Positions 28,601 through 36,382 are shown, counted from the first letter of the stretch. The stretch: DNA of 64,000 nucleotides from TMED27 sp041397865 (GCA_041397865.1 JAWKVT010000001.1:868001-932000); one strand, 5' to 3'. Made by a program: numbers and translations. The notes: a model not told the origin generated them from the letters alone.

Positions 28601-31600
28601 GTCACCGTCAAAATCTGTCAGCGTGTAAGTAAACACATCCTGAACAGCCACCGCATTCGTCCCGTTTGAAACATATGTATAAGACCCATCAGAATTGATT
28701 GTAAGTGTCCCGTGCAGCCCGGCCACAACCGTAGGGGCGCCTTGCACAACCGCAAAGTCTGCGCCGTTAAAACTCACATTCGTAACCAGCGCAACAACAT
28801 CCTGCCCGCCGTCATCATTGGCCAGAACATTCCCGTTCACGCTGTTTGAGTTCTGAACGACCGTATTCCCGTCATCCACAGCCACAGGGCCATCATCAAG
28901 CACGTTAATCGTAATCACGCCCGCATCGCTATCGCCGTCACCGTCCGTAGCCGTAATCCCGAACGTAAGCTGAATGGGGTCGTTATGGTCTGTCGCATCC
29001 GGATGATCCAAAGGACCGAACTGCTCATAGGTATAATCGCCATTGTTCGGGTTAATCACCAGCGTAAACACTGTCGTCGCACCGCCATTGATTGTCCCGA
29101 CATAACCGTTCGCCGTTTGCGTCACCGTCACAACCGCACCGCCCGATGTCAGCGGAACCGAAGACCCGCTCGTACCATTCGGCAAAAGCGCACCCGGCGC
29201 GTCATTCCCGAAATCAACATCCACGCTGCCGCTTGCGCTCAAACCGCCCGGCAGATTCGTTTCATCAACCGTTTCAATGCCCTTGCCGACTTCCGGCTTG
29301 TCATTAATATCCGGCCCGCCGTCTTTCACATGAATCGAAATCGTCGCGCTGTCTTTATCACCGTCAAAATCGACAATCTCCGCGCCGAAATTCAGCGTAA
29401 TAACATTATTCGCGCCATGATCCAGCGGCCCAAGCAAATCGAAACTATACGTACCGTTTGTATTGATTGTCAGCGTAAACACGTCGCCCGTTGCCGTCGA
29501 ACCGACATAGCCCGTCGCCGTTTGCGTAATCGTCACCGCCGCGCCGTTTGATGTCAGCGCAGGAACACCGCTAAAGCTGCTGGAACCGTCGCCGCTCACT
29601 TCGCCTTGACCGTCCGCACCGAAATCTGCGCTCAAATCACCGTTCACCGTATCGACAATGGCTTTCTCTTCCACCGTCTGCACAGCCGGATCTACAATAT
29701 CCGGCCCGTCATCTTTCACATTAATCGTAATCGAACCGGTATCCGTATCGCCGTCGCTATCCTTAACCTCAACACCAAAGACAAGCTGAATCACATCATC
29801 CGGGTCAGTCGCATCCGGATGGTCCAAAGTACCAAGAAGATCAAACGTATAGCTGCCATCTGCATGAATCGTCAGTGTGAAAATGTCATTCACACCATCC
29901 GTTCCAACATAACCCGTTGCTGTTTGATTAATCGTCACGCTCTGCCCTTGCGAGGTCAAAGGAACCGAAGAACTGCTCGCCCCGTTCGCGCTCACCACGC
30001 CCGGCACGTCCGCACCAAAATCAACAACCAGCGCCCCGCTGGCATCCTCACCCGGCAGGTTCGTCTCATCGACAACCTCGACGCCTGCGCCGATAATCGG
30101 CTTGTCACCGAACGTCGGCACAGAGTCCGTAATATTCACGATAATTTGCGTCGGCGTGGAATCGCCGTCAAAATCCGTCACTGTCACATTAAAGCTCAGC
30201 GTAATCGTGTCAAACGCCGCATTATGGTCCAGCGCTACATTCTGCGTGTAGGTATAACCGCCCGTTGCCGGATCAATCACCAGCTCAAACGCAATCGCCC
30301 CGCCCGTAAGCGTCCCGACATAGCCCGTCGCCGTCGGCATAACAATAATCGCATCACCGTTTGATGTCAGCGCAGCCACGCCGCTCACCGAATAAACATG
30401 CGCCGGACTAACCGTGCCGGGAACGTCATTCCCAAAATCCACCGCCAAAGCATCGTGAATCACAACCGGCCCGCCCGCAAGCAAAGCCTCGCTAAACGTG
30501 TTGGAATCCGGCGGTGCAATCAGCGGCGCATCGTCAGCAACAAAAATCGTAATGGTCGTCGCCGCAACATCGCCGTCATTATCGGTCGCATTAATGCCGA
30601 ACACCAGACTGATAACATCATCCGGATTCGTTCCATCCGCATGATCCAAAGGCTCAAGCTGCGTAAAGGTGTAATCGCCGCTCACCGGATCAATCACCAG
30701 CGTAAACACGCTCGTTGCCCCGCCATTAATCGTACCTTCATAACCATCGGCAGTCTTCACAACCGTAACCGCTGCGCCGCCCGATGTCAGAGCGCCACCC
30801 GCCAAAGATCCGCCTTCAATGAAAAGACCGTTCGGCGTAACCGTCCCCGGACCGTCAGCCCCGAATTCCGCACCGATATTCCCGCTCACGCTCAAAGGTC
30901 CGAGATTTGTCTCGTCAATAAATTTCGTGTCCGAATCCACTTCCGGAAGAGCATCAAACTCCTGCTCAAGAAGATCCTCATTCGCAAACTCAACGCCATA
31001 CTGCAACGCCGTCGGATCAATCGGCCCGACATCTTCCAGCCCGATAACCCCTTGCGCATCAAAACTACTCTGAAAACCAAAACCGGTATTACCCGCCCCG
31101 CCGCTTTCCTCTCCGGCAGCAGGCGCAATCTGCGCAAGCTGCTCCGCGCTCGGCTCACCCGCCGCAGGTTCAATGGCCGCAAGTTGCGCCGCCTCAGAAT
31201 CGCCGCTTTCACCTTCTATACTTCCCTCTGTCGCAGAAGCGACCTCTTCGCCGCGAACGTCCGCTTCAGGCTCCTGCAAGCCCTCTTCATCCGGGGTCGT
31301 ATCGACAACCTGAATCAAGCCTCTAAGCTCCTCAGCCGAAAGCGCATCGCTGAAAACCAGACTGGCGGGCAAAACGCCGTTGGAAACCGTCCCGAAACCG
31401 TTCAAAACCACAGAGCTGCCATCGGCAAAATTCAATGTCAGATTGTCACCGTCCTGAACAAAAGACTGCACGTTATTCTCATTAAAATCGAAGAAATATT
31501 TCTGCCCCGGCGCAACATCAATTTGCGCAACCTCACCGGCACCAGGCTTCTCTATAATAACAGGAGCCGTCAAACTGGCCGAAGCATCCCCGCTCGTCAC

Positions 31601-31699
31601 AACGCATACACCGTCCACCAGCGTGACGGTAACTTCATGACCTTCGGTATTGGACGATGTTTCTGATGCCTGACCGGCATTTGCGCTCTCGTTTGCCAT
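22634..31699 (-). CDS. Giant type I-secreted RTX/VCBS-type adhesin with vWA domains
   Basis: 3021 residues from ATG at 31699, which has AGGAGAG just upstream. The frame's 29 further N-terminal codons are unlikely to be used. Residues 20-130 form a small beta domain, followed by an acidic Ala/Glu linker with PAAG at 178-181 and 193-196. About ten T1SS-143/DUF5801-like repeats follow (each with VDET, FTLxI, LDHxD and VFGV blocks ending DDGP). Cadherin/VCBS-like modules (NVLANDDGG, GTLTINSDGSYTY, FTYTLTDFDGD) alternate with them. Two von Willebrand A domains carry the MIDAS motifs LDISGSM and LDTSGSM. The C-terminus has GGxGxD calcium repeats and a type I secretion signal. It is exported through the neighbouring HlyD-ABC-TolC system and likely mediates attachment. 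Confidence 0.93.
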   Translation of the reverse strand: MANESANAGQASETSSNTEGHEVTVTLVDGVCVVTSGDASASLTAPVIIEKPGAGEVAQIDVAPGQKYFFDFNENNVQSFVQDGDNLTLNFADGSSVVLNGFGTVSNGVLPASLVFSDALSAEELRGLIQVVDTTPDEEGLQEPEADVRGEEVASATEGSIEGESGDSEAAQLAAIEPAAGEPSAEQLAQIAPAAGEESGGAGNTGFGFQSSFDAQGVIGLEDVGPIDPTALQYGVEFANEDLLEQEFDALPEVDSDTKFIDETNLGPLSVSGNIGAEFGADGPGTVTPNGLFIEGGSLAGGALTSGGAAVTVVKTADGYEGTINGGATSVFTLVIDPVSGDYTFTQLEPLDHADGTNPDDVISLVFGINATDNDGDVAATTITIFVADDAPLIAPPDSNTFSEALLAGGPVVIHDALAVDFGNDVPGTVSPAHVYSVSGVAALTSNGDAIIVMPTATGYVGTLTGGAIAFELVIDPATGGYTYTQNVALDHNAAFDTITLSFNVTVTDFDGDSTPTQIIVNITDSVPTFGDKPIIGAGVEVVDETNLPGEDASGALVVDFGADVPGVVSANGASSSSVPLTSQGQSVTINQTATGYVGTDGVNDIFTLTIHADGSYTFDLLGTLDHPDATDPDDVIQLVFGVEVKDSDGDTDTGSITINVKDDGPDIVDPAVQTVEEKAIVDTVNGDLSADFGADGQGEVSGDGSSSFSGVPALTSNGAAVTITQTATGYVGSTATGDVFTLTINTNGTYSFDLLGPLDHGANNVITLNFGAEIVDFDGDKDSATISIHVKDGGPDINDKPEVGKGIETVDETNLPGGLSASGSVDVDFGNDAPGALLPNGTSGSSVPLTSGGAVVTVTQTANGYVGTINGGATTVFTLVINPNNGDYTYEQFGPLDHPDATDHNDPIQLTFGITATDGDGDSDAGVITINVLDDGPVAVDDGNTVVQNSNSVNGNVLANDDGGQDVVALVTNVSFNGADFAVVQGAPTVVAGLHGTLTINSDGSYTYVSNGTNAVAVQDVFTYTLTDFDGDSDTAKLTINVSDVDDKPVVTGSAVTVDETDLNPTDSDSDSVTGNFGLDGPGTITPTGVNTVTFTGAENNQLTSGGVPVTISVVGNDYIGTAGGETVFTLDIDAASGDYTFTLLGTLDHADETNPDDVIQLKFGVTGTDVDGDTDTGFITVNVKDDGPVAHADCNEFDITAVNKDFNVVLVLDISGSMAGEKLALVTNVSFNGADFAVVQGAPTVVAGLHGTLTINSDGSYTYVSNGTNAVAVQDVFTYTLTDFDGDSDTAKLTINVSDVDDKPVVTGSAVTVDETDLNPTDSDSDSVTGNFGLDGPGTITPTGVNTVTFTGAENNQLTSGGVPVTISVVGNDYIGTAGGETVFTLDIDAASGDYTFTLLGTLDHADETNPDDVIQLKFGVTGTDVDGDTDTGFITVNVKDDGPVAHADCNEFDITAVNKDFNVVLVLDISGSMAGEKLALLKSSVANLLGDFNAYTGGDIKVHIVPFSADAGAGQTFTVTDAAAFTDAVNYLNGLSAGGTTNYEAPLQSAIEWLQGASNDDPIAGADTFTYFVSDGEPNRFVNDLGVSTSGSADVVMGEITGSDGTNEVQILQSLSTEVIGVGIGVNGTTLARIGVIDSDGVALDVQNPNDLDAALAGTNPLIGTTSGNVITGENGGPSAADDLSEDLDTTVTKVSFNGFEVVVDPVTGASIDGAHGTLKISADGSYTYKVTDNNVTSDIVEEFVYTITDYDGDESESTLTLKGNAPVQPEAPVLAVDETDLNPTDSDAAVVDGNFGADVPGSFSVTGVNTFSFTGAENNQLTSGGVPVSVSIVGNSYVGTANGQTVFTLDLDGVTGAYEFTLIGTLDHADETNPDDIIQLNFGVTATDSNGDSGQVDIKVNVFDDGPVASDDSAAVAQNTTTVNGNVLANDDGGEDVVALVTNVNFNGADFAVVPGAPTVVNGAHGTLSINADGSYTYTSNGANTVAVQDEFTYTLTDFDGDSDTAKLTIDVADIDDRPEIADSEVRVDETDMNPTDEASNSLITDFGTDGPGVITPAGVNTVSFTGAENNQLTSGGVPVTISVVGNDYTGTANGQTVFTLVINPATGDYTFTLIEPLDHGDETNPDDVLQLVFGVRATDADGDTTTSTIKVNVFDDGPVAVDDSASVVQNTTTVNGNVLANDDGGQDVVALVTNVNFNGADFAVVQGAPTVVNGAHGTLTINSDGSYQYVSNGTNAAAVQEAFSYTLTDFDGDEDTAQLVIDVADVDVKPEVTDSEVRVDETDMNPTDEASGSVSVNFGADGPGTITPAGANTVSFTGAENNQLTSGGVPVAISVVGNDYFGIAGGETIFSLALNPTNGDYTFTLFGTLDHADETNPDDVIELKFGITATDSDGDTDTGIITVKVFDDGPVAVDDFNTVGSSTTTVSGNVLANDDGGQDVVALVTNVNFNGADFAVVQGVATVVTGTYGTLSINADGSYTYTTNNTNTAAVQEAFTYTLTDFDGDPDTAQLVIGLDAVSGLFIVGDNVDDVAGEQTPWVVGGGNAEILGGAGGDILVGDAGGGTVVNQGQDYNFVYILDTSGSMGVNDPNDGRVSRIEILIDAVKNQMNQFDAYTNGQIKVHLVSFSTNVKSTFTVDFADPNALADVIAYLDAQDGSGLTNYESPLQAANNWLSGSEPLGGNAITTTYFISDGQPNRYVDDQGNLLNPPGTPDEEEAIILAEITGSSVTTSDGTFGDSSDEVGTLQGLSDEVIGVGIAIPDNTSLNTIDSDGAATYIDDPQDLDAVLAGSNPLNKFAAVGGDVLEGGARDDLIFGDVLNTDSLAVAQGLNTNEGAGWEVFARLESGEGANANWSRTDTINYIRANAESLAGESVNQQGFGRSGGDDIIDGGAGNDTIFGQEGDDRITGGAGNDTLYGGSGADTFIYENIGDGVDTIKDFDLAEGDVLDVSALLQGYDALQDNINDFVFASESGGNTTISVDASGSGNVANATQIAVLEAVTGLDIELATNNGEVIV
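27252..28019. repeat. 768-bp tandem duplication inside the adhesin gene, copy A
   Basis: Compared with 28020-28787 this unit shows no difference in the stretches checked by eye. It is 256 codons, so the frame is kept. The unit starts inside the vWA domain (GEKLAL) and ends inside a cadherin-like module (ALVTNVSFNG). The joints share the 7-mer AGCGCAA, found at 27252, 28020 and 28788. Confidence 0.9.
28020..28787. repeat. 768-bp tandem duplication inside the adhesin gene, copy B
   Basis: Second unit of the duplication. In protein order this copy comes first, and its vWA start (LDISGSMAGEKLAL) runs straight into a cadherin-like module. This copy therefore encodes only a truncated vWA domain. 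Confidence 0.9.
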
Positions 31700-31805
31700 G
31701 GTAACTTCTCTCCTCAATATAAATTTGGAACCGGAAAAAAGGCGCAACGCCCCGCCCCCGAAATAAGGGACTTTCCCAGTAGCCATAAAAACTTATGGCT
31801 TATCT

Positions 31806-31820
31806 TTAACATTTTCTTAA
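31806..31820. promoter_or_regulatory. CtrA-type box 1 upstream of the adhesin
   Basis: TTAA-CATTTTC-TTAA, an exact match to the CtrA full site TTAA-N7-TTAA, followed by C. It is about 107 bases upstream of the adhesin ATG. CtrA binding is inferred from the consensus and from the DivL gene in this window. Confidence 0.65.
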
Positions 31821-31836
31821 CAGAATGAAACCATTT

Positions 31837-31851
31837 TTAACGTATTGTTAA
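31837..31851. promoter_or_regulatory. CtrA-type box 2 upstream of the adhesin
   Basis: TTAA-CGTATTG-TTAA, a second exact TTAA-N7-TTAA site. It is 31 bases centre to centre from box 1, about three helical turns, so both would face the same side of the DNA. Confidence 0.65.
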
Positions 31852-32265
31852 GTTTTTGTCAACAATTATGTTAAAAGTTGGCCCCTGCCGTCTTTGCTGG
31901 GTATGAATCGCTTTTTTGACCTGAACTGCCCTTGCGCCCCTCTTATGTATGTGCCCTCTTTATAATCCCTGGTTTGCGCGCCCGAATCAGGCAAATCGCA
32001 CCCCGCGAACACGGCCCGAAATACAGGCCTCCATCGTAAATTTTTACCTGCGATTCGTTAAAATTAAATGAACTTCACCCAGAATTTCCGCATGTAATCC
32101 GCCCCTAAAAAATAAAATAAAAAAATTTTTATCCGTGGGAAAGCTGTGCATAACAATGTGGACATTCCTGATTCTTTAATGAATCCAAATCGCTTATTTT
32201 GCGCAATAAAATTTCAACATGCAGGCTTGCGTTAAAAAAAAATTACAAAATTTTAAAAAAATGAC

Positions 32266-32293
32266 TCGACACCATCCGAATATCGGCTAAAGT
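32266..32293 (+). promoter_or_regulatory. Candidate promoter for the structured RNA
   Basis: TCGACA (32266-32271) and TAAAGT (32288-32293) are 16 bases apart, giving a weak sigma-70-like pair. It directly precedes the first hairpin of the candidate RNA and follows a very A/T-rich stretch (32220-32262). Speculative. Confidence 0.3.
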
Positions 32294-32299
32294 TTGAAT

Positions 32300-32810
32300 C
32301 ATGTTCAGCGGGCACAGCCGAAAGGCAAAAGCCTCTGAAACAAGAGTTTGGATTAGTCACCGGGCTCGGGTTTTCGGAAAAATGCTCTACGGGTTTCCCT
32401 GGAAGCTTTAGAACATCCGGAAGCTTAAGGGGTAAAAAAGTTTAAGCCCGCTTTGATCGTCAGACTTGTGGTCGCACACACAAAAATGTTTGTAAGACGT
32501 TCATCGTAACCTGGAGGCTTTAAGCGTTTGTATTTTACCCTGAAACATCGCACGAACGCGTTTTAAATTCGAAGCGGTGAGTGGTTGATCGCCACTATAA
32601 ATAAAGTGGATGGGGGTTCATCCACGGACAGGCGAAAAGGCAAGTAGCTCTTGCCAAGACGTTGGTTCTGATCTGAGCGACACCTGCAGAGGTTACAAAC
32701 GTTTTCGTAACTTTGTAAGTTTCTGATTAGGATTATGCTTCCCATCAGACCCCGGTATCTGGCTTCATATGGCTTTGGCCGTTGAATGTTGGATGCCGGG
32801 GTTCTTTATT
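32300..32810 (+). ncRNA. Candidate structured non-coding RNA of about 500 nt
   Basis: No plausible gene lies between 31700 and 32845. The segment contains many perfect hairpins: GCC-GAAA-GGC (32317-32326), GCTTAA/TTAAGC (32423-32447), ACAAA/TTTGT (32480-32493), AGTGG/CCACT (32580-32596), GTGGATG/CATCCAC (32606-32625), GGCAAG/CTTGCC (32639-32655), TTACAAA/TTTGTAA (32693-32718), CTGAT/ATCAG (32723-32748). A final 11-bp stem ACCCCGGTATC / GATGCCGGGGT (32749-32802) is followed by TCTTTATT. It lacks the RNase P, tmRNA tag and SRP signatures I know. The strand is assigned from the candidate promoter and the terminal hairpin. A MITE-like sequence remains possible. Confidence 0.45.
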
Positions 32811-32845
32811 AATGACCCCATCACGAATAAAAGCTACAATATAGC

Positions 32846-33709
32846 ATGGCCGACAAGACGTCTTTTTTAAAATATACACTTATCGTTCTATCTTTTATTT
32901 TTCCTATCTTCATCAGCTTACTGATTTTATCATTTGTACCTTTTGACTGCGTAAGCGGTCCTGTAGGCACTGATGGAAATTTTTCTTATGGTTACAGCAT
33001 TCGTTGCGGCCCTCCTACACTCATAGTTAATTTCGTTACTGCCATATCTTTGCTTATGTGGTTTGGAGTTATCGCACGCTATTTTTGGGCAGATATTAAA
33101 ACTGAAAAAGGTTTAAAAAAGGCGTTTTTTCTTTCTATTCCCGGATTGATTATATTCGTGTCTTGTCTTCTTTTTATATCCGGCGCTTTTATTCTGAGCT
33201 CTTATAATCAATGGGTTTATGAAGACCTAAAAGCCAAAAAACTCTGGCTCAAAACACAGACTGAAAAACAATATAATTTGAAAACAGCACAGGATTATTA
33301 CGACCATGCAGTCGAAAATTTCAAAAGATTTCAGGATCGAAACAATCCGTATACGTGGTTAACTTACAGCCCTTACAGTACAGCGCACACAATGCTTGAT
33401 GCGGCAAGACTGGGACACCCTCAGGCGAAAATTTTAAAAATAACCAAACCCCTTGAAAAACGCTCGCAGCCTTCTAACAAGAACGTTGTATATATTGATG
33501 TTGAAAACGCGCCCAAGCCACCCCCTAGAAAACTTTATTTAAAACCAGACAATTATCTTGCTTTTTGTCTTCCTCCGGAGGTTGATAAAAGCTGTCATCT
33601 TCTTCGTCTTTTCGAAGAAAAACGCAGAGGCCAAAACATAACGGATATCTCTGGGCATAGCGACATCTGCAAAGACGGCGGCACTATAGAAAACTGCTGG
33701 CCGCAGTAA
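32846..33709 (+). CDS. Unknown membrane protein
   Basis: 287 residues, with three to four membrane helices in the first 130 (YTLIVLSFIFPIFISLLIL, LIVNFVTAISLLMWFGVIA, FLSIPGLIIFVSCLLFISG). A soluble C-terminal part with YYDHAVENFKRF and a Pro-rich stretch (NAPKPPPRKLYL) follows. Four Cys occur in the C-terminal 55 residues (FCLPP, SCHLL, DICKD, ENCWPQ). A/T-rich codon use differs from the G/C-rich neighbours serA and the adhesin, which may point to acquisition. The family was not recognised. Confidence 0.65.
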   Translation: MADKTSFLKYTLIVLSFIFPIFISLLILSFVPFDCVSGPVGTDGNFSYGYSIRCGPPTLIVNFVTAISLLMWFGVIARYFWADIKTEKGLKKAFFLSIPGLIIFVSCLLFISGAFILSSYNQWVYEDLKAKKLWLKTQTEKQYNLKTAQDYYDHAVENFKRFQDRNNPYTWLTYSPYSTAHTMLDAARLGHPQAKILKITKPLEKRSQPSNKNVVYIDVENAPKPPPRKLYLKPDNYLAFCLPPEVDKSCHLLRLFEEKRRGQNITDISGHSDICKDGGTIENCWPQ

Positions 33710-33726
33710 AATACAATGCAAAATGC

Positions 33727-35310
33727 CTAAAACGAAAGCCGCTTCGCGCTCAAAATCTGCTTCTGCGCCGTAATCTTCGCAAAAACGTCATCATTCACGG
33801 GGCCGTCCAGCGCCACCAGACAAATCGCGCCCGAAGTTTCATCCTTCCGACCCAAACGGAAATCCGCGACATTCAGCCCCTCCGCACCCAACAACGTCCC
33901 CAGATCGCCAATCATCCCCGGCTTGTCGTCATTGCGGATAAAGATCATATTGGCCGAAAGCGCCGCCTCAATCGGCACGCCCTCGATATTAACAATCCGC
34001 GGCTCCTTCCCGGTAAACAACGTCCCGGTCACATTCCGCTCGCGCTCATCTGTCGTAACGATCACATTAATCATGCTGCGCCAGTTTTTGGCTTCATCGT
34101 TATAGCTCTGCTTCAGCTCAATCCCGCGCGCTTGGGCCACCTGCATCGCATTCACCATATTCACAGATTCAATCTGCTGTCCCAAAAGTGTTGCCAGCAG
34201 CGTCGAGGTAATCGGATCGGTATTAATCGCCGTAATCGTGCCTTCATACTCAATCTCGATTTTCTTGATCGCATGTTCGGTAATCTGCCCGGCGAAGCTG
34301 CCCAACTGCTCGGCCAGCTTTAAATAAGGCTTGAGCTTCGGCGCGTCCTCGGCGGAAATCGACGCCATGTTAAGCGCGTTCATCACCGCGCCATTCACCA
34401 GATAATCGCTCATCTGCTCGGCCACCTGCAAGGCGACATTGACCTGCGCCTCGGTCGTCGCCGCGCCCAGATGCGGCGTACATACAACATTGGGATGGCC
34501 GAACAAAACATTCTCCGTCGCCGGCTCCGTTTCAAAAACATCCAGCGCCGCACCCGCAACCTTGCCCGAATCCAGCGCCTCTTTCAAATCCGCCTCCACG
34601 ACAATGCCACCACGCGCGCAATTGATAATCCGCACGCCGTCTTTCATTTTCGCGATTGAGTTTTTGTTAATCAGCCCGGCAGTATGCTCGTTTTTCGGCA
34701 CATGGATAGTAATAAAATCAGCGCGTTCAAAAAGCTCATCAAGCTCAACCTTCTTCACGCCCAGATCCGCCGCACGCTCTTGCGTCAAAAACGGGTCATA
34801 CGCAATCACTTGCATCTTCAAGCCGACGCCGCGCGTAGCCGCAATGCCGCCGATATTCCCGCATCCAATCACGCCCAGCACTTTGTTATACAGCTCGGTG
34901 CCCATAAATTTTTTCTTTTCCCACTTGCCCGCATGCGTAGATTCATTGGCTTGAGGAATTTGCCGCGCCAGCGCAAACATCATCGCAATCGCATGCTCCG
35001 CCGTGGTGATGGAATTTCCAAACGGCGTGTTCATCACCACAATTCCCGCCTCGGTCGCCGCCGGAATATCAACATTATCCACGCCGATCCCGGCCCGGCC
35101 AATCACTTTAAGCTTCTTACCAGCCTTAATCATCTCAGCCGTCACTTTGGTTGCCGAGCGAATGGCAAGGCCGTCATATGCGCCGATAATTTCGAGTTGT
35201 TCTTCCGGGGATAGGCCGGGTTTGAAATCGACTTCGCAGCCTCTCGATTCAAAAATTTCCACAGCCAGAGGGTCCAGCTTATCGCTGATGAGTACTTTTG
35301 GGGATGCCAT
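33727..35310 (-). CDS. serA: D-3-phosphoglycerate dehydrogenase
   Basis: 527 residues from ATG at 35310, with AGGAG upstream. Long SerA type: substrate domain, NAD-binding domain (GVIGCGNIGGIAATRGVGLKM), catalytic HLGAATTEAQ block, intervening ASB domain, and C-terminal ACT domain (IRNDDKPGMIGDLGTLLGAEGLNVADFRLGR). It oxidises 3-phosphoglycerate to start serine synthesis, and the ACT domain is the usual site for serine feedback. serC lies about 2.7 kb upstream on the same strand, with a sigma-factor module in between. Confidence 0.96.
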   Translation of the reverse strand: MASPKVLISDKLDPLAVEIFESRGCEVDFKPGLSPEEQLEIIGAYDGLAIRSATKVTAEMIKAGKKLKVIGRAGIGVDNVDIPAATEAGIVVMNTPFGNSITTAEHAIAMMFALARQIPQANESTHAGKWEKKKFMGTELYNKVLGVIGCGNIGGIAATRGVGLKMQVIAYDPFLTQERAADLGVKKVELDELFERADFITIHVPKNEHTAGLINKNSIAKMKDGVRIINCARGGIVVEADLKEALDSGKVAGAALDVFETEPATENVLFGHPNVVCTPHLGAATTEAQVNVALQVAEQMSDYLVNGAVMNALNMASISAEDAPKLKPYLKLAEQLGSFAGQITEHAIKKIEIEYEGTITAINTDPITSTLLATLLGQQIESVNMVNAMQVAQARGIELKQSYNDEAKNWRSMINVIVTTDERERNVTGTLFTGKEPRIVNIEGVPIEAALSANMIFIRNDDKPGMIGDLGTLLGAEGLNVADFRLGRKDETSGAICLVALDGPVNDDVFAKITAQKQILSAKRLSF

Positions 35311-35424
35311 CAATTTTACTCCTAATTTTGTCTTGTTTAGGCAAACAGGCGTTCAGATATATCACGTTCGAAGCGAAAGTAAATCGCCAAATTTTCCGCT
35401 GCAAAATATAGGCTTCAATCCGCA

Positions 35425-35745
35425 TTAGTCTGTTCCCCGATTTCGGAAAGGCGAGGGGCGGGGAGGTTTGATTTTATTGAGTTTTTTATCAGTTTGTTTC
35501 GTAAAGCCTTTCAAATTTTCAAAACCCGAAAACAGCGCGTACAAATCCAGAAATTCGCGATTGGAAGCAAGAAGCGCCCTGATAATCTGCGCCTCTTGAC
35601 CATACAGCCCGTGTTTAAGCGCGTTTTTCGCGGAAATCCCCTTTCCCGCCTGACTTTTCGGCCCCGTAGATTTTTCCCACGGCTTGTGCCTGCGGATCAT
35701 CTCCGCCTGTTTTTTCCTCCGCTCGTCTGTCCAACCTTTCGACAT
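35425..35745 (-). CDS. Small basic conserved protein of unknown function
   Basis: 106 residues, strongly basic. The block KPWEKSTGPKSQAGKGISAKNALKHGLYG is a pattern I associate with small uncharacterised alphaproteobacterial proteins. The rest (AQIIRALLASNREFLDLYALF) is predicted helical. No catalytic motif is seen. It may bind nucleic acid, given the charge, but this is only inference. It sits between serA and the sigma factor gene. Confidence 0.6.
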   Translation of the reverse strand: MSKGWTDERRKKQAEMIRRHKPWEKSTGPKSQAGKGISAKNALKHGLYGQEAQIIRALLASNREFLDLYALFSGFENLKGFTKQTDKKLNKIKPPRPSPFRNRGTD

Positions 35746-35851
35746 GGAGACATTATAGGAATTTATTCATAAAAAATCAATGGTTTTTTGTGCAAATTCA
35801 AGATAGACTTTCAAACGATTGCCTATATCCATCACCGAATAAAAAATCTGC

Positions 35852-36382
35852 ATGACCAAAGCCACTTTAAAAAGCTTAATCCGAAAAGCCTGTAATGGAG
35901 ACCGTCAGGCCTTCGATAGGCTTATCAATGAATATTACGAAATGATGTATAAAGCCGCCTTTAAATGGTGCGGTTCTGCATATGATGCCGAAGATATCGT
36001 CCATAACGCATTTTTAAAAATGGCTGAAAATCTAAATTCGTTTCGCTTTAAATCCAGTTTTGAAACATGGCTCTACCGACTTGTGATTAATGCCGCAAAA
36101 GACTACGTAAAGAAAAGATCCCGGCATCAGGGAAGACATCAAGATATTGATGATAAAAATATACCTTCAACTTCACAAACGGATCAGCTTTTACAGGCCA
36201 AAGATTTATTAGGACAACTGCACAAGCTGCCCGAAGGAGAAATGGAAGCAATCATGCTTGTCTGCGCACATGGGCACACACACAAAGAAGCCGCTAACAT
36301 TTTAAATTGTAAAGAGAGCACGGTATCGTGGCGCATTCATGAAGCACGCAAAAAGCTCGAACATATTTACGGGGAAAGCTAA
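35852..36382 (+). CDS. ECF-type RNA polymerase sigma factor
   Basis: 176 residues. Region 2 reads AFDRLINEYYEMMYKAAFKWCGSAYDAEDIVHNAFLKM, then SFETWLYRLVINAAKDYVKKR. A linker of about 35 residues follows, then region 4 (LHKLPEGEMEAIMLVCAHGHTHKEAANILNCKESTVSWRIHEARKKL). There is no region 1 or 3, as in ECF factors. The stop overlaps the next ATG (TAATG), so it is coupled to the membrane protein that likely holds it inactive. Its target may include the pilin-like gene downstream, but no shared promoter motif could be proven. Confidence 0.9.
   Translation: MTKATLKSLIRKACNGDRQAFDRLINEYYEMMYKAAFKWCGSAYDAEDIVHNAFLKMAENLNSFRFKSSFETWLYRLVINAAKDYVKKRSRHQGRHQDIDDKNIPSTSQTDQLLQAKDLLGQLHKLPEGEMEAIMLVCAHGHTHKEAANILNCKESTVSWRIHEARKKLEHIYGES

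Noticed and set aside
23900..29900. Regular DNA repeats that might suggest a CRISPR array
   Set aside because: The repeats are hundreds of bases long, in frame, and encode adhesin domains.
30398..31666. Long open frame of 422 codons on the plus strand inside the adhesin gene
   Set aside because: It is antisense to repetitive, well-supported coding DNA, and its product is Arg/Asn/Ile-rich low-complexity sequence with no family features. The same applies to the other plus-strand frames between 22.6 and 31.7 kb.
32563..32745. 60-codon minus-strand frame in the gene-free gap
   Set aside because: It lies across strong hairpins, has no ribosome site and its product shows no family features.
32300..32810. 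Assignment as tmRNA or RNase P RNA
   Set aside because: No tag reading frame and no universally conserved RNase P core segments were found.
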